Notes: generated by a model from the sequence alone, not told the origin. DNA of 64,000 nucleotides from Polynucleobacter sp. 86C-FISCH (GCF_018882415.1 NZ_JACVOL010000001.1:1031531-1095530); one strand, 5' to 3'; shown: positions 1 through 11,093, counted from the stretch's first letter. A program made the numbers and translations.

Positions 1-617
<617 letters not shown>

Positions 618-637
618 GGCTGATGGATAATTAGTTC

Positions 638-1264
638 ATGAAATTGACTTTAGCTCTCTCCAAGGGCCGCATCTTCGAGGAAACCGCTGAGATCTTGTCC
701 AAGGTCGGCATAGTGCCGCTTGAAGATCCCGAGAAGTCTCGCAAACTCATTATTGAGACAACCAATCCAGATGTTCGCTTAATCATTGTTCGCGCCTCCG
801 ACGTTCCAACATATGTGCAATTTGGTGGTGCAGATTTTGGCGTTGCTGGTTTAGACGTATTGATGGAAAAAGGCACCGATGGTTTGTATGTGCCTTATGA
901 CTTGGGTATTGCCAAGTGCCGTATGTCTGTTGCTGTACGCGAAGGTTTTGACTACGCTGGCGCAGTGAAACAGGGCTCTCGTTTAAAAGTGGCAACGAAG
1001 TATGTCAATTGCGCACGGGAACACTTTGCCAATAAAGGTGTCCACATCGATACGATTCATCTGTATGGCTCAATGGAGCTTGCTCCATTGGTAGGGTTGG
1101 CTGACGCTATCGTAGATTTAGTTTCTACTGGCAACACCCTAAAAGCAAATGGTCTAGTTGAGGTTGAGCCAATCGCTGATATCAGCGCTCGTTTGGTAGT
1201 AAATCAAGCTTCGTATAAGCGTAAGCGTGCTCAGCTGCAGCCTATTTTTGAGTTGCTGAAATAA
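638..1264 (+). CDS. hisG: ATP phosphoribosyltransferase catalytic subunit, short form
   Basis: HisG condenses ATP with PRPP, the first and feedback-controlled step of histidine synthesis. At 208 residues it is the short form, which lacks the C-terminal regulatory domain and in other bacteria works in a hetero-octamer with HisZ; no hisZ is present in this window. The N-terminus begins [12 protein letters not shown] and the PRPP-binding loop [15 protein letters not shown] is at about residues 159-173. It follows murA closely and precedes hisD by 26 bases, so it is probably the first gene of a his transcription unit possibly read through from murA. Confidence 0.97.
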   Translation: MKLTLALSKGRIFEETAEILSKVGIVPLEDPEKSRKLIIETTNPDVRLIIVRASDVPTYVQFGGADFGVAGLDVLMEKGTDGLYVPYDLGIAKCRMSVAVREGFDYAGAVKQGSRLKVATKYVNCAREHFANKGVHIDTIHLYGSMELAPLVGLADAIVDLVSTGNTLKANGLVEVEPIADISARLVVNQASYKRKRAQLQPIFELLK

Positions 1265-1290
1265 TCGGCGGCCAACCAGAAGTCTTATCC

Positions 1291-2613
1291 ATGCCTTCAA
1301 ATATCAACGTCAAGCGCCTTAAAAGCAAAGATGCAGACTTCAGAGAAATTCTGCTGTCGAGCCTTTCTTTGCCTAGCGCTGATGACGAGGCTATAGATTC
1401 TGCAGTAGTCAAGATTTTGGCAGCAGTCAAAGATAAGGGCGATGAAGCGGTTCTTGGTTTTACAAAACAATTCGATCGTTTGAATGTTGCAAGCGTTTCC
1501 GAATTAGAGATTCCGCGCAAAGATTTAGAACAAGCCTATCAATCTTTATCTGCTGAACAAAAAAGTGCTCTGGATATTGCTGCGCAAAGAGTTCGCGCAT
1601 ATCACGAGAAGCAAAAGATTGAAGCGGGTTGTCATTCTTGGGAGTATGAAGAGAGAGATGGCACGCGTCTCGGTCAAAAAGTAACGCCCCTAGATCGTGT
1701 TGGTATTTATGTGCCAGGCGGTAAGGCGGCTTACCCATCTTCTGTGTTGATGAATGCCATCCCCGCAAAAGTGGCAGGTGTTGCTGAAGTCATTATGGTG
1801 GTGCCTACTCCAGATGGAGCACGTAATCCATTGGTCTTGGCGGCAGCCTTTCTTGCAGGTGTTGATCGCGTCTTTACGATCGGCGGTGCTCAGGCAGTGG
1901 GTGCTTTGGCTTATGGAACAAAAACCATTCCTTCGGTCGACAAAATTGTTGGACCTGGTAATGCTTATGTAGCTGCAGCTAAGCGCCGAGTATTTGGCAT
2001 TGTCGGTATCGATATGATCGCCGGACCCTCAGAAATCTTGGTTCTCTGCGATGGATCTACTAACCCTGATTGGGTTGCCATGGATTTGTTCTCACAGGCC
2101 GAGCATGATGAGCAAGCGCAATCGATCTTGCTTTGTCCAGACGCTGCATATATTGAGCAAGTGCAGGCAAGTATTAATAAGCTTTTGCCAGAAATGCCAA
2201 GAGCAAAAGTAATTGAATCTTCACTAACAAATCGTGCCCTATTGATTCAAGTTAAAGATATGGCAGAAGCTTGTGAGATTGCTAATGCCATTGCTGCTGA
2301 GCATTTGGAGATTTGTGCTGCTGATCCACGCAAGTGGGCAGATCAAATTCGTCATGCAGGCGCTATCTTTATGGGTAACTACACCAGTGAATCATTAGGT
2401 GATTACTGTGCCGGACCTAACCACGTCTTGCCAACAGCACGCACTGCGCGTTTCTCTTCACCATTGGGTGTTTATGACTTCATCAAGCGCTCGAGCATGA
2501 TTGAAGTGAGTGAAGCTGGTGCCCAAACTTTGGGTGAGGTTGCAAGTACCTTGGCTCATGGTGAAGGCTTACAAGCCCATGCTCGTGCGGCCGAGATGCG
2601 TCTCAAAAAGTAA
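1291..2613 (+). CDS. hisD: Histidinol dehydrogenase
   Basis: HisD oxidises L-histidinol to L-histidine in two NAD-dependent steps using zinc. The 440-residue length is normal. The expected active-site segments are present: AEHDEQAQ around residue 271 (zinc site region), AAEHLEI with the Glu-His pair near 337-338, [14 protein letters not shown] with Asp near 371, and [11 protein letters not shown] with His near 423. It follows hisG in the same direction. The next gene, hisC, is on the opposite strand, so the transcript started at hisG probably ends just after this gene. Confidence 0.98.
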   Translation: MPSNINVKRLKSKDADFREILLSSLSLPSADDEAIDSAVVKILAAVKDKGDEAVLGFTKQFDRLNVASVSELEIPRKDLEQAYQSLSAEQKSALDIAAQRVRAYHEKQKIEAGCHSWEYEERDGTRLGQKVTPLDRVGIYVPGGKAAYPSSVLMNAIPAKVAGVAEVIMVVPTPDGARNPLVLAAAFLAGVDRVFTIGGAQAVGALAYGTKTIPSVDKIVGPGNAYVAAAKRRVFGIVGIDMIAGPSEILVLCDGSTNPDWVAMDLFSQAEHDEQAQSILLCPDAAYIEQVQASINKLLPEMPRAKVIESSLTNRALLIQVKDMAEACEIANAIAAEHLEICAADPRKWADQIRHAGAIFMGNYTSESLGDYCAGPNHVLPTARTARFSSPLGVYDFIKRSSMIEVSEAGAQTLGEVASTLAHGEGLQAHARAAEMRLKK

Positions 2614-2634
2614 GCGCGTAAGAAACCCGCGCTT
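2612..2634. terminator. Short hairpin between convergent hisD and hisC
   Basis: A 7-base inverted repeat (AAGCGCG and CGCGCTT, 9-base loop) overlaps the hisD stop codon and lies just beyond the hisC stop. It could end transcription from both sides, but there is no strong T-run next to the stem, so the terminator role is uncertain. Confidence 0.4.
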
Positions 2635-2648
2635 AATAATTCAATCTT

Positions 2649-3716
2649 TTAATTCAGAATCTCTTTTAAAGCAGCGACGAGTTCGTTGCTTTGTTCATCT
2701 GTGCCGATCGTAATGCGCAAGAATTCTTCTATGCGCTCAGATTTAAAGTGACGCACGATGATGCCACGATCACGTAAGGCCTGATAGAGCTTAGCTCCAG
2801 CATGCTTGGGGTGACGGGTGAAAATAAAGTTTGCAGTTGACGGTAGCGTTTCAAATCCTAAGGCATTTAGCTGATCAACTAAATTACTGCGAGTTTGAAT
2901 TACCTTGTTAGAAGTTTCCTCAAGGTGCGCTTGATCTTCAATGGCTGCAATGGCGCCCGCTTGAGCGAGTCGGCCTAGCGGGTAAGAGTTAAAGCTATTT
3001 TTTACTCGCTCTAATCCTTCAATTAAATCCGGATGACCAACAGCAAAGCCAACGCGCAGGCCAGCCAAGGCGCGTGACTTAGAAAGCGTGTGAACAACTA
3101 GAAGATTTTCTGGGCAGGCATTGCCGCGCAATAATGGAATGCAGGATTCAGTACCGTAATCAACGTAGGCTTCATCAATAACTACTACAGAGTCTTTGTT
3201 GCGAGATAACAAAGCTTCGATTTCAGAGCGGGGAATAGATCTACCGGTTGGGGCATTTGGGTTGGGGAAAATAATCCCACCGTTGGGCGTTTTGAAGTCG
3301 GCAGTTTTGATCTCAAAATTCTCACCCAAGGGGATCGTTTGGTATTCAATTCCAAAAAGCTTGCAATAGACCGGATAGAAGCTATATGTAATATCCGGAA
3401 AGTGCACTGGCTTAGTTTGTTTGAGAAGCCCAGCAAAAACATGCGCTAAAACTTCATCCGAACCATTGCCTAAAAAAACTTGTTTTGGGTCTAGGCCATG
3501 CAATTTGGCGATGGCTTGTTTGAGGGCTGCACCTTCTGGATCAGGATAAAGGCGTAAATCCGCAGTATTTTGACTTTCAATGGCAGCTAGCGCCTTGGGC
3601 GATGGGCCATAAGGGCTTTCATTGGTGTTGAGTTTGACCAGCCGCTGCATTTGCGGTTGCTCCCCTGGAACGTAAGGGGTTAAGGTTTTAACAACAGGGC
3701 TCCAAAAACGGCTCAT
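2649..3716 (-). CDS. hisC: Histidinol-phosphate aminotransferase
   Basis: HisC is a PLP enzyme that transfers an amino group from glutamate to imidazole-acetol phosphate. The 355-residue protein has the class I/II aminotransferase pattern: [15 protein letters not shown] near the N-terminus, FPNPNAPTG in the middle, VIDEAYVDY, and the PLP-lysine motif [12 protein letters not shown] with the lysine near residue 213. The odd point is orientation: every other his gene here is on the plus strand, but hisC is inverted between hisD and hisB. It must therefore have its own promoter in the 116-base gap it shares with hisB. Confidence 0.97.
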   Translation of the reverse strand: MSRFWSPVVKTLTPYVPGEQPQMQRLVKLNTNESPYGPSPKALAAIESQNTADLRLYPDPEGAALKQAIAKLHGLDPKQVFLGNGSDEVLAHVFAGLLKQTKPVHFPDITYSFYPVYCKLFGIEYQTIPLGENFEIKTADFKTPNGGIIFPNPNAPTGRSIPRSEIEALLSRNKDSVVVIDEAYVDYGTESCIPLLRGNACPENLLVVHTLSKSRALAGLRVGFAVGHPDLIEGLERVKNSFNSYPLGRLAQAGAIAAIEDQAHLEETSNKVIQTRSNLVDQLNALGFETLPSTANFIFTRHPKHAGAKLYQALRDRGIIVRHFKSERIEEFLRITIGTDEQSNELVAALKEILN

Positions 3717-3754
3717 GAGGGTTCTCAGGTCAAAAATCGGGATGAAAGTGCTGC

Positions 3755-3766
3755 AATATCGATATT
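3755..3766. promoter_or_regulatory. 12-base perfect palindrome in the hisC/hisB divergent region
   Basis: AATATCGATATT is fully self-complementary and lies in the middle of the 116-base region between the divergent hisC and hisB start codons. It is AT-rich and could arise by chance; no regulator is known to me for it. Its position would allow control of both transcripts. Confidence 0.3.
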
Positions 3767-3832
3767 TATATCTTCTCTAGGAATGATATTATGAGGCTTC
3801 AATCAACACTTCGCCTCGCGGCGCAATGAAGC

Positions 3833-4420
3833 ATGCGGCAAGCCGACGTTACCCGAAACACTTCGGAAACCAAAATTCAGATTTCCATCAATTTAGATGG
3901 TACCGGTAAGGCTGAGCTAGCCTCCGGAGTTCCTTTCCTCGACCATATGTTGGATCAAATTGCCCGCCACGGCATGATAGACCTCAAAGTGGTTGCCAAT
4001 GGCGATACCCATATTGATGATCACCACACTGTTGAAGATGTGGGTATTACCTTGGGCCAAGCCTTTGCCAAAGCGGTAGGTGATAAGGCTGGTATTACCC
4101 GTTATGGCCACTCTTATGTGCCTTTGGATGAAACTCTCTCCCGTGTTGTGATCGATTTCTCAGGACGCCCTGGTTTGGAATTCAATGTTCCATTTACCCG
4201 TGCTCGCGTCGGTGATTTTGATGTTGATCTCAGCATTGAGTTCTTCCGTGGTTTTGTGAACCATGCTGGAGTGACTTTGCACATCGATAACTTGCGTGGC
4301 ATTAATGCGCATCATCAGATTGAAACAGTGTTCAAGGCTTTTGGTCGCGCGTTGCGTATGGCCTTGGCGGTAGATCCACGTGCATCCGGCTCTATTCCTT
4401 CAACCAAAGGCAGCCTCTAA
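3833..4420 (+). CDS. hisB: Imidazoleglycerol-phosphate dehydratase
   Basis: This enzyme dehydrates imidazoleglycerol phosphate to imidazole-acetol phosphate using manganese. At 195 residues it is the monofunctional form without the histidinol-phosphatase domain found in the E. coli fusion. The metal-binding histidine motifs are clear: [22 protein letters not shown] and the repeat-related [19 protein letters not shown] near the C-terminus. It starts a second plus-strand his group (hisB-H-A-F-I-E) after the inverted hisC, so a promoter is expected just upstream. Confidence 0.97.
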   Translation: MRQADVTRNTSETKIQISINLDGTGKAELASGVPFLDHMLDQIARHGMIDLKVVANGDTHIDDHHTVEDVGITLGQAFAKAVGDKAGITRYGHSYVPLDETLSRVVIDFSGRPGLEFNVPFTRARVGDFDVDLSIEFFRGFVNHAGVTLHIDNLRGINAHHQIETVFKAFGRALRMALAVDPRASGSIPSTKGSL

Positions 4421-4469
4421 TCTAGATCATCTAGTTGCCCGTTAGATAACAGCAAAGATAGGCTCAATT

Positions 4470-5126
4470 TTGGCGCAAACCATTGCGATCGTTGATTATG
4501 GAATGGGCAATCTCCGTTCTGTATATCAGGCATTTCATCATGTCGCACCCAATGACAATGTTCTGATTGCACATCAGCCTGAAGAGATTCGTGCTGCTGA
4601 TCGTGTGGTTTTGCCAGGTCAGGGCGCGATGCCAGATTGCATGAAGCACCTACAAGAGTCCGGTTTATTAGAGGCCTTGATAGAGGCGTCTAAAAGCAAG
4701 CCGCTCTTAGGTGTTTGCGTTGGCGAGCAAATGCTATTTGATAGAAGTGCCGAGGTTCGTGCCACTGAGCAATGGACACCGTGCTTGGGCTTGATTCCTG
4801 GTGAAGTGCGCCGTTTTGATTTGGCTGGCAAGAAGCAGCCAGATGGATCTGCTTTTAAAGTACCGCATATGGGTTGGAATCAGGTCCGTCAGGATCAAAA
4901 ACACCCCCTTTGGTCTGGTATCCCAGATTTGACCAGTTTTTATTTTGTACACAGCTACTATGTTGTGCCGCAGCGCAATGAGGATATTGCTGGTTCTTCT
5001 GAATATGGCGATTGGTTTACTTCTGCAGTGGCGCGAGATAATATTTTTGCAACTCAATTTCATCCAGAAAAAAGTGCAGAATACGGATTAAAGCTTTATC
5101 AAAATTTTGTTTCTTGGCAACCTTAA
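4470..5126 (+). CDS. hisH: Imidazole glycerol phosphate synthase glutaminase subunit
   Basis: HisH is a class I glutamine amidotransferase that hydrolyses glutamine and feeds ammonia to HisF. The 218-residue protein has the nucleophile motif GVCVGEQ with Cys near residue 83 and the FHPEKS motif with His near 198 and Glu near 200, completing the triad. The start is a TTG codon: the reading frame begins [14 protein letters not shown], which matches the usual family N-terminus, and the nearest in-frame ATG lies inside the conserved YGMGN motif. It is 49 bases after hisB and 18 before hisA. Confidence 0.97.
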   Translation: MAQTIAIVDYGMGNLRSVYQAFHHVAPNDNVLIAHQPEEIRAADRVVLPGQGAMPDCMKHLQESGLLEALIEASKSKPLLGVCVGEQMLFDRSAEVRATEQWTPCLGLIPGEVRRFDLAGKKQPDGSAFKVPHMGWNQVRQDQKHPLWSGIPDLTSFYFVHSYYVVPQRNEDIAGSSEYGDWFTSAVARDNIFATQFHPEKSAEYGLKLYQNFVSWQP

Positions 5127-5144
5127 TATTTATTACTCTTTGCT

Positions 5145-5906
5145 ATGCTGCTGATTCCCGCAATTGATCTAAAAGACGGCCACTGTGTTCGACTCGAACA
5201 AGGTGATATGGATAAGGCTACGGTTTTTTCTGAAGACCCTGGCGCAATGGCAGCGCATTGGATTAGCAAAGGTGCGCGTCGCTTGCACTTGGTGGATCTA
5301 AATGGCGCCTTTGCTGGCAAGTTAAAAAACGAGTCTGCCATTAAATCTATTCTCAAGGCTGTAGGTAATGAGATTCCTGTGCAGTTGGGTGGCGGTATTC
5401 GTGATCTCGAAACGATTGAGCGTTTGTTGGACGACGGAATCAGTACCGTCATTATTGGCACTGCAGCAGTGAAGAACCCTGGTTTTGTACAAGATGCTTG
5501 TACGGCATTCCCTGGCCATGTCATGGTTGGTTTAGATGCCCGTGATGGCAAAGTAGCTACGGATGGTTGGAGCAAAATCACCGGTCATGAAGTGATTGAT
5601 CTTGCTAAGAAATTTGAAGACTGGGGCGTTGAAGCCATTATCTACACCGATATTGGGCGCGATGGCATGCTCAAAGGCGTGAACATTGATGCCACTGTGA
5701 AGTTGGCCCAAGCCATTCGTATTCCGGTAATCGCGAGTGGCGGCTTATCGAATAATCAAGATATCGATGCACTCTGTAAAGCAGAGGAAGAGGGTGTGAT
5801 GGGCGTGATTGCTGGCCGCTCTATTTATGCTGGCGATCTCGATCTCGCCACTGCACAAAAATATGCTGATGAGTTAACACTCAAATATAAAAAGAAAATT
5901 ATCTAG
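5145..5906 (+). CDS. hisA: ProFAR isomerase (phosphoribosylformimino-AICAR phosphate isomerase)
   Basis: HisA carries out the Amadori rearrangement of ProFAR to PRFAR. The 253-residue protein is a beta-alpha barrel paralogous to HisF. It begins [12 protein letters not shown] with the catalytic Asp8, and has the second acid in the segment [13 protein letters not shown] near residue 169. The phosphate-binding glycine motifs QLGGGIRD and IASGGLSN are visible. Its stop codon shares one base with the GTG start of hisF, implying coupled translation. Confidence 0.97.
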   Translation: MLLIPAIDLKDGHCVRLEQGDMDKATVFSEDPGAMAAHWISKGARRLHLVDLNGAFAGKLKNESAIKSILKAVGNEIPVQLGGGIRDLETIERLLDDGISTVIIGTAAVKNPGFVQDACTAFPGHVMVGLDARDGKVATDGWSKITGHEVIDLAKKFEDWGVEAIIYTDIGRDGMLKGVNIDATVKLAQAIRIPVIASGGLSNNQDIDALCKAEEEGVMGVIAGRSIYAGDLDLATAQKYADELTLKYKKKII

Positions 5907-6664
5907 TGTTAACCAAGCGCATTATTCCTTGTCTCGATGTTACTGCGGGGCGTGTAGTTAAAGGTGTGAACTTTGTTGGTCTGCGCGATGCAGGTGACCC
6001 TGTCGAAATTGCAAAAAGATACAACACGCAAGGCGCAGACGAACTGACCTTCTTAGACATTACCGCAACATCTGATGGGCGCGATCTGATTCTGCACATC
6101 ATTGAGGATGTGGCATCACAGGTATTTATTCCGCTGACTGTTGGCGGCGGCGTGCGTGCGGTTGCTGATGTGCGACGCTTACTCAACGCTGGCGCAGATA
6201 AAGTCAGCATGAATTCCTCCGCAGTTGCTAATCCAGATTTGGTTTCTGATGCGGCTGCGTATTACGGCTCTCAATGCATTGTGGTGGCGATTGATGCCAA
6301 GCAAACAGAAGCAGGTAATTGGGAAGTATTTACCCACGGCGGCAGAACAGCTACTGGCATGGATGTAGTGGAGTGGGCTAAAGAAGTTGCTAAGCGTGGT
6401 GCCGGTGAGATTTTGTTAACCAGCATGAATCGTGACGGTAGCAAAGATGGTTTTGATTTGGCTCTTACTGCAGCTGTAAGTGATGCGGTTTCAGTGCCGG
6501 TTATTGCTTCTGGCGGAGTTGGTAATTTGCAGCATTTGGTTGATGGCATTACCAAAGGCCATGCAGATGCAGTCTTGGCTGCCAGCATCTTTCATTATGG
6601 TGAGTACACCGTTGGCCAGGCAAAGGAATATATGGCCGCCCAAGGAATCCCGGTTCGGATTTAA
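5906..6664 (+). CDS. hisF: Imidazole glycerol phosphate synthase cyclase subunit
   Basis: HisF receives ammonia from HisH and converts PRFAR to imidazoleglycerol phosphate and AICAR. The 252-residue barrel shows Asp11 in [11 protein letters not shown] and Asp130 in VVAIDAK, the two catalytic acids, plus phosphate loops TVGGGVR and IASGGVGN. The start is GTG, overlapping the hisA TAG stop by one base, and the resulting N-terminus matches the family well. A 52-base gap follows before hisI. Confidence 0.98.
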   Translation: MLTKRIIPCLDVTAGRVVKGVNFVGLRDAGDPVEIAKRYNTQGADELTFLDITATSDGRDLILHIIEDVASQVFIPLTVGGGVRAVADVRRLLNAGADKVSMNSSAVANPDLVSDAAAYYGSQCIVVAIDAKQTEAGNWEVFTHGGRTATGMDVVEWAKEVAKRGAGEILLTSMNRDGSKDGFDLALTAAVSDAVSVPVIASGGVGNLQHLVDGITKGHADAVLAASIFHYGEYTVGQAKEYMAAQGIPVRI

Positions 6665-6716
6665 ACCGAATTCAGACTTTTTACTAAGTTTGAACCATTG
6701 CCTGTAAAGTTTAGGT

Positions 6717-7130
6717 ATGAGCAATTCTCAAAGCACTTTTACACCCGTTCAAAATCTGCAGGCTGGTTCATGGCTTGATGCTGTGACGTGGAATGAGCAA
6801 GGTTTAGTTCCAGCAATCGCACAAGAGGTCGGTAGCAAAGATATCTTGATGATGGCTTGGATGAACCGCGATGCTCTTCTGGAAACATTGCGTTTGGGCG
6901 AGGCAGTCTACTGGACACGCTCAAGGCAGAAGTTATGGCACAAAGGTGAAGAGTCTGGCCACACTCAAAAGGTAAAAGAAATTCGTCTGGATTGTGATGG
7001 CGACACGATTTTGCTATTGGTTGAGCAAAAAGATGGCATTGCTTGCCATACAGGGGAACATAGCTGCTTCTTTTTGCAGTGGGACTCTGCAAAAGCCGCT
7101 TGGGTTGATGAGTCCAAGAGTAAGAAGTAA
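6717..7130 (+). CDS. hisI: Phosphoribosyl-AMP cyclohydrolase
   Basis: This zinc enzyme opens the adenine ring of phosphoribosyl-AMP. The 137-residue protein is monofunctional; the pyrophosphohydrolase function is encoded separately by hisE downstream. Signature segments are [30 protein letters not shown], and the metal-binding cysteine/histidine cluster spanning RLDCDGDT to [13 protein letters not shown]. It is part of the hisB-to-hisE run. Confidence 0.97.
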   Translation: MSNSQSTFTPVQNLQAGSWLDAVTWNEQGLVPAIAQEVGSKDILMMAWMNRDALLETLRLGEAVYWTRSRQKLWHKGEESGHTQKVKEIRLDCDGDTILLLVEQKDGIACHTGEHSCFFLQWDSAKAAWVDESKSKK

Positions 7131-7168
7131 TAACAAAGACCTTCTTACAAAAGACATAAAATGATCCT

Positions 7169-7570
7169 ATGACTAGTTCTGCAAACAAACCCTCTAATTT
7201 GGACTCAGCATTAGCCCATTTGGCTGATGTGGTCGATCAACGTCGTGATGCGTTTAAGGCAGGCCAAGCAGATCCCAAAACCTCCTATACCGCCTTACTC
7301 TTTTCGAAGGGTGATGATGGAATTTTGAAGAAGATTGGCGAGGAAGCGACTGAAGCGGTCATGGCTGCCAAGGATGTGCGTAACTCTAATTTGGCGCCTG
7401 ACCAGCAAAAGTTGCTAGTGGGTGAGATGGCTGATTTATGGTTTCACTGCCTAATTGCTCTGTCTCAATTCAATTTGCGTCCAGAAGATGTTATCGCCGA
7501 GCTTGATCGTCGTCTGGGAACTTCGGGTATTGAAGAGAAGGCGGCCAGAAAAGCTGCCGGCAAAGAGTAA
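7169..7570 (+). CDS. hisE: Phosphoribosyl-ATP pyrophosphatase
   Basis: HisE hydrolyses phosphoribosyl-ATP to phosphoribosyl-AMP. The 133-residue protein belongs to the all-alpha MazG-like fold; the metal-binding [15 protein letters not shown] and the [11 protein letters not shown] helix are visible. An N-terminal extension of about 20 residues and a basic C-terminal tail ([12 protein letters not shown]) flank the catalytic core. It is the last his gene here and is followed 34 bases later by hinT. Confidence 0.96.
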   Translation: MTSSANKPSNLDSALAHLADVVDQRRDAFKAGQADPKTSYTALLFSKGDDGILKKIGEEATEAVMAAKDVRNSNLAPDQQKLLVGEMADLWFHCLIALSQFNLRPEDVIAELDRRLGTSGIEEKAARKAAGKE

Positions 7571-7604
7571 TCACGAAATACTCTGAAATAACTACGGAAT
7601 CAGC

Positions 7605-7961
7605 ATGTCACACGATCCAAATTGCCTGTTTTGCAAGATTTCACAAGGTTTAATCCCCTCCCAGAAGGTTTATGAGGATGAGGAAATCTACGCTTTTAAA
7701 GATATTAATCCGGCAGCGCCTATCCATTTTTTGATGATTCCTAAAAAACATATACCCATGTTGGAGTCTTCGGAAAGCGCAGATATCCCTTTGCTGGGTA
7801 GAATGATGGAATTAGCGCCCCGTCTTGCCAAAGAACAGGGTTGCCGTCCTGGTAAGGATGGCGGCTTTAGATTGATGGTGAATAATGGCGCGGATGGTGG
7901 GCAGGAGGTTTATCACTTGCACTTGCATGTGATGGGCGGTCCCCGCCCCTGGAAAAAATAA
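7605..7961 (+). CDS. hinT: HIT-family purine nucleoside phosphoramidase
   Basis: HinT-type proteins hydrolyse AMP-lysine and related nucleoside phosphoramidates. The 118-residue protein carries the full HIT motif HLHLHVMGG near its C-terminus and the N-terminal CLFCKI segment typical of the HinT branch. Its position between hisE and tatA is the usual Burkholderiales order. The cellular role is not well settled even in studied species; the family assignment is secure. Confidence 0.93.
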   Translation: MSHDPNCLFCKISQGLIPSQKVYEDEEIYAFKDINPAAPIHFLMIPKKHIPMLESSESADIPLLGRMMELAPRLAKEQGCRPGKDGGFRLMVNNGADGGQEVYHLHLHVMGGPRPWKK

Positions 7962-7977
7962 TCCAAGGAGATTAAAG

Positions 7978-8199
7978 ATGGGTTCATTTAGCATTTGGCA
8001 TTGGTTAATTGTTTTGGTGATCGTGATGTTGGTATTCGGTACCAAGAAATTGCGCAACATCGGTCAAGACTTGGGTGGTGCTGTTAAGGGTTTTAAAGAT
8101 GGTATGAAGCCAGGCGAAGAACCTAAAGAGCAAATCCAGCAAACTGCTGCCGCAACAGAAAAGACTGTTGATGTTCAAGCAAAAGACGTAAACAAGTAA
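7978..8199 (+). CDS. tatA: Sec-independent protein translocase subunit TatA
   Basis: TatA forms the pore-like assembly of the twin-arginine pathway, which exports folded proteins across the inner membrane. The 73-residue protein has a single N-terminal membrane helix ([15 protein letters not shown]), the FG hinge, then the amphipathic helix with [19 protein letters not shown] good ribosome site (AAGGAG) precedes the ATG. It starts the tatABC operon directly after hinT. Confidence 0.96.
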   Translation: MGSFSIWHWLIVLVIVMLVFGTKKLRNIGQDLGGAVKGFKDGMKPGEEPKEQIQQTAAATEKTVDVQAKDVNK

Positions 8200-8245
8200 T
8201 TAATGCACGATAGAAACTCATGCTGCATTTAAATAATTGCGTTAA

Positions 8246-8722
8246 ATGATTGATCTCGGAGTTTCAAAGCTTGCGCTGATTGCTGTAGTTGCTTTGGTCG
8301 TAGTTGGACCAGAGCGCTTGCCAAAAGTTGCTCGTATGGCAGGTAATTTGTTTGGGCGTGCACAACGCTATATGGCTGATGTTAAATCTGAAGTCAACCG
8401 TCAGATGGAAGTAGAAGAGTTTAAAAAGTTTCGAGAAGAAACTACTGCCACTCTCAAAGAAGTTGAAAATAGCATTGGTTCGACTGTTCAAGAGGCGGGT
8501 GCTAACTTAAGCGATCAAGCCGATATCTTTGAGACCAACTTTGAAAAGCCGCCGCTTGATGAAAAAGAGGTCCTTCGCAAAAGCAAGCGCCAAGGCCGTA
8601 ATAGCTGGGGAGTACGCCGTGCTGCAAGGCCGGTTTGGTTTAAGCGATCTGCGGGTATTCGTACTCGCGTGCAATCTGGCGCAGCCAGAATGAAGCGCTT
8701 TCATCACAGCGCTAGCAAATAA
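8246..8722 (+). CDS. tatB: Sec-independent protein translocase subunit TatB
   Basis: TatB works with TatC as the receptor for twin-arginine signal peptides. The 158-residue protein starts MIDLGVSKLALIAVVALVVV, one membrane helix followed by the GPERLPKVAR motif that separates TatB from TatA, then a long amphipathic and probably coiled region. The last 45 residues are very basic (many Arg and Lys, for example RRAARPVWFKR), longer and more charged than in E. coli. It lies between tatA and tatC. Confidence 0.95.
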   Translation: MIDLGVSKLALIAVVALVVVGPERLPKVARMAGNLFGRAQRYMADVKSEVNRQMEVEEFKKFREETTATLKEVENSIGSTVQEAGANLSDQADIFETNFEKPPLDEKEVLRKSKRQGRNSWGVRRAARPVWFKRSAGIRTRVQSGAARMKRFHHSASK

Positions 8723-8761
8723 AAATAATACTGAAAAGCAAAAGAATAAAAACATCAACGC

Positions 8762-9544
8762 ATGACTGATAAGAATTCAACTGAAGACTCGGGATTACAA
8801 GAAACATTTCTATCCCACTTATTTGAATTACGTGATCGCGTAATTAAATCGGCGATTGCAATTATTGTCGTCTTCGTATGTTTGGTTTATTGGGCGCCTG
8901 ATATTTTTCATTTGTTTGCGCAGCCTTTGCTTGAGTCATTACCAGCAGGCGGCAAGATGATAGTGACCGATGTTACTGGTTCCTTCTTTGTGCCGATGAA
9001 GGTAACCATGCTGGTTGCTTTCTTGATTGCATTGCCTGTAGTGATGTATCAACTCTGGGCTTTCATAGCGCCTGGTCTCTATCTGCATGAAAGAAAACTC
9101 ATTCTGCCTTTGGTGGTGAGTAGCTATAGCCTATTTATTTTTGGCATGGCTTTTGCCTATTTCTTGGTATTCCCAACCGTATTTAACTTTATGGCTAGCT
9201 ACAACGCGCCATTGGGTGCTGAGATGTCTACTGACATCGATAAATACCTTGGCTTTGCTATGAATACCTTTTTGGCTTTTGGTATTACTTTTGAGGTGCC
9301 TGTAGTGGTAGTTGTTTTGGTACGCATGGGTATGGTGCCTTTAGCAAAGCTGAGAGAGATTCGTCCTTACGTGATTGTGGGCGCTTTTGTGATCTCAGCA
9401 GTTGTGACTCCTCCAGACGTTCTTTCGCAACTGCTTCTAGCGGTACCGATGACTCTCCTCTATGAATTAGGGCTATTTATTGCGCGCTTCTATGTGCCCA
9501 AGCCATCAGAGGATGAGGTTAAGGCAGAGGGTTCTGCAGCTTAA
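8762..9544 (+). CDS. tatC: Sec-independent protein translocase subunit TatC
   Basis: TatC is the multi-spanning inner-membrane receptor of the Tat system. The 260-residue protein shows the conserved N-terminal motif FLSHLFELRDRVIKSA, the loop before the second helix, and six predicted membrane segments. The periplasmic segment FVPMKVT and the later VITPP-like VVTPPDVLSQ are typical. Its TAA stop overlaps the stop codon of the converging Sel1-repeat gene through the palindrome TTAA at 9541-9544. Confidence 0.97.
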   Translation: MTDKNSTEDSGLQETFLSHLFELRDRVIKSAIAIIVVFVCLVYWAPDIFHLFAQPLLESLPAGGKMIVTDVTGSFFVPMKVTMLVAFLIALPVVMYQLWAFIAPGLYLHERKLILPLVVSSYSLFIFGMAFAYFLVFPTVFNFMASYNAPLGAEMSTDIDKYLGFAMNTFLAFGITFEVPVVVVVLVRMGMVPLAKLREIRPYVIVGAFVISAVVTPPDVLSQLLLAVPMTLLYELGLFIARFYVPKPSEDEVKAEGSAA

Positions 9545-11004
9545 TTGGCTTCTGCATCGACGACCTGATTTGCAAAGGTCGTCTTTAACCAGTCTGTAAC
9601 GCGATCAAAGCGATAACGCCTTTGACGAAGATTGCCTTCAAGATCCATTTCTGTACCGGCAAAGGCTTTGCCAGCTGCTAGTAGGGCTCGGCGTTGCTGA
9701 ATGGTTTCGATCTGAATCAATCTCGGCAATATCTTTGGTAGTTCCCAGCGAATATCCACAACTACGCAATGTTCGTGTTGTAGTTGTCCAACTTCGCATA
9801 ACAATAGTTCTGCTTTGCTGAAATTAAATTGATTGGCAATGATGATGCGATGACAAAGTAGTAGCCAGTCTTCGTCGAGCTTGTGCTCGGCATGATGATT
9901 TAGTGCTTGCTCAGCGTATCGCGCCAACTCAAACCACTCATTCTTTTTAGGATTTGGACAACTCTCCAAAATTTTGCTGAGCAATTCCTTTGCCTCTGCT
10001 ACGCCTTGCTGTTGGGCTTGCCAAACCCAGTAAGAAGCCTGTAACCCACGAACTTTTTCTTCTGACTTTTCACGCTTACGCCAAAGATTGGCGCCTTTGC
10101 GAAGTTGTGCTTGAGCGTGACCAAGGTCAGCAGCGCGATCAAAGCAGCGATCACTTTCCGCAGCGTTGTATCCAGAAAATTGTGGGCGCCGATAAATTTC
10201 ACCGAGTGCATACCAAGCATCTCGATCACCATCCTTAGCAGCAAGCTCTAACCAATGCGCTGCTTTCTTAAGGGAGGCATTGGATTTAGTTTCCGCTACT
10301 TCAACTCTGTCATCTAGTTGCGCAAGACGTAAACCCAAAGTTAGCTTAGCAATGGTTAAGCCAAGTTCAGCTGCTCGAGTTAAGGCATCCTCATTTTGCT
10401 CATCTAGCCAAACTTTCCACAAAGAGGAGAGCGCTTCATTTTTGGGTTGGAGTTTGATGAGTAATTCTTTTGCATTCACTGCAAAAGTAGAGCTGCCTTC
10501 CGCTAGTTCAGTTAAATATTGCTTAGCAATTTTTTGAAGGCTGCCAACATCTAAGCCAGAAATCTTCTCAACCGAAGTAATGGCGCTCGCTTTTTTAAGC
10601 CAATCAGAAAGTTGCGGCTGAATTTCTTGATGTTGTGGATTGACTAATAAGTTGACGAGTTGCCATTTGGCTGCAGAGGAGCGTTCTAAGTCTTCATTGG
10701 ACTCAGCAAGCCTCCAAAAAGAATCCCAGCCAAAGCCAAATGCAGGTGAATTAAAGGTTTCGACCAGTGGAATGCTGGCAACTTGCGTTAAGACCTTAAA
10801 AATTTCAGCGCTACTTGAGCTTTGATTCTCAAGTGTCTGATTTGTAATGGAAAAATAGGATTTTTCTAGCCAAATCAATGCGTTAGCAGGCTGAATGGGG
10901 GTTTTAAATGCCCCAGTTAAGTAGGCTTGAGCAAGATTTTGTTGTGCAGAAACATCACCCAATCGGGCTGAACTCAGGATTTTTAAGAATTCGCGGCTTG
11001 CCAT
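9541..11004 (-). CDS. Sel1-like repeat (tetratricopeptide-type) protein of unknown role
   Basis: This is a 487-residue, mainly helical protein with Sel1/TPR-like repeats: for example GDVSAQQNLAQAYLTGAF near the start, GLTIAKLTLGLRLA in the middle, and DGDRDAWYALGEIYRRP followed by LGHAQAQLRKGANLW later. Such repeats usually mediate protein contacts. I see no signal peptide, so it is probably cytoplasmic. I chose the ATG at 11004 (MASREFLKIL) because the first repeat follows at once; the frame is open further upstream to 11100, but that part has no repeat character. It converges with tatC with overlapping stops. Function cannot be given. Confidence 0.8.
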   Translation of the reverse strand: MASREFLKILSSARLGDVSAQQNLAQAYLTGAFKTPIQPANALIWLEKSYFSITNQTLENQSSSSAEIFKVLTQVASIPLVETFNSPAFGFGWDSFWRLAESNEDLERSSAAKWQLVNLLVNPQHQEIQPQLSDWLKKASAITSVEKISGLDVGSLQKIAKQYLTELAEGSSTFAVNAKELLIKLQPKNEALSSLWKVWLDEQNEDALTRAAELGLTIAKLTLGLRLAQLDDRVEVAETKSNASLKKAAHWLELAAKDGDRDAWYALGEIYRRPQFSGYNAAESDRCFDRAADLGHAQAQLRKGANLWRKREKSEEKVRGLQASYWVWQAQQQGVAEAKELLSKILESCPNPKKNEWFELARYAEQALNHHAEHKLDEDWLLLCHRIIIANQFNFSKAELLLCEVGQLQHEHCVVVDIRWELPKILPRLIQIETIQQRRALLAAGKAFAGTEMDLEGNLRQRRYRFDRVTDWLKTTFANQVVDAEAN

Positions 11005-11093
11005 ATGACAATTTTGGCATCTAGAGCCCATAAAAGACAGAAAAGAGGGGTCTTGTTGCCGAGATACAACGAAGAAAGCCAAAAAACTACCTT

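Noticed and set aside
3717..3832. Leader peptide or attenuator for the his genes
   Set aside because: No histidine-rich short frame or competing hairpins seen; only one AT-rich palindrome.
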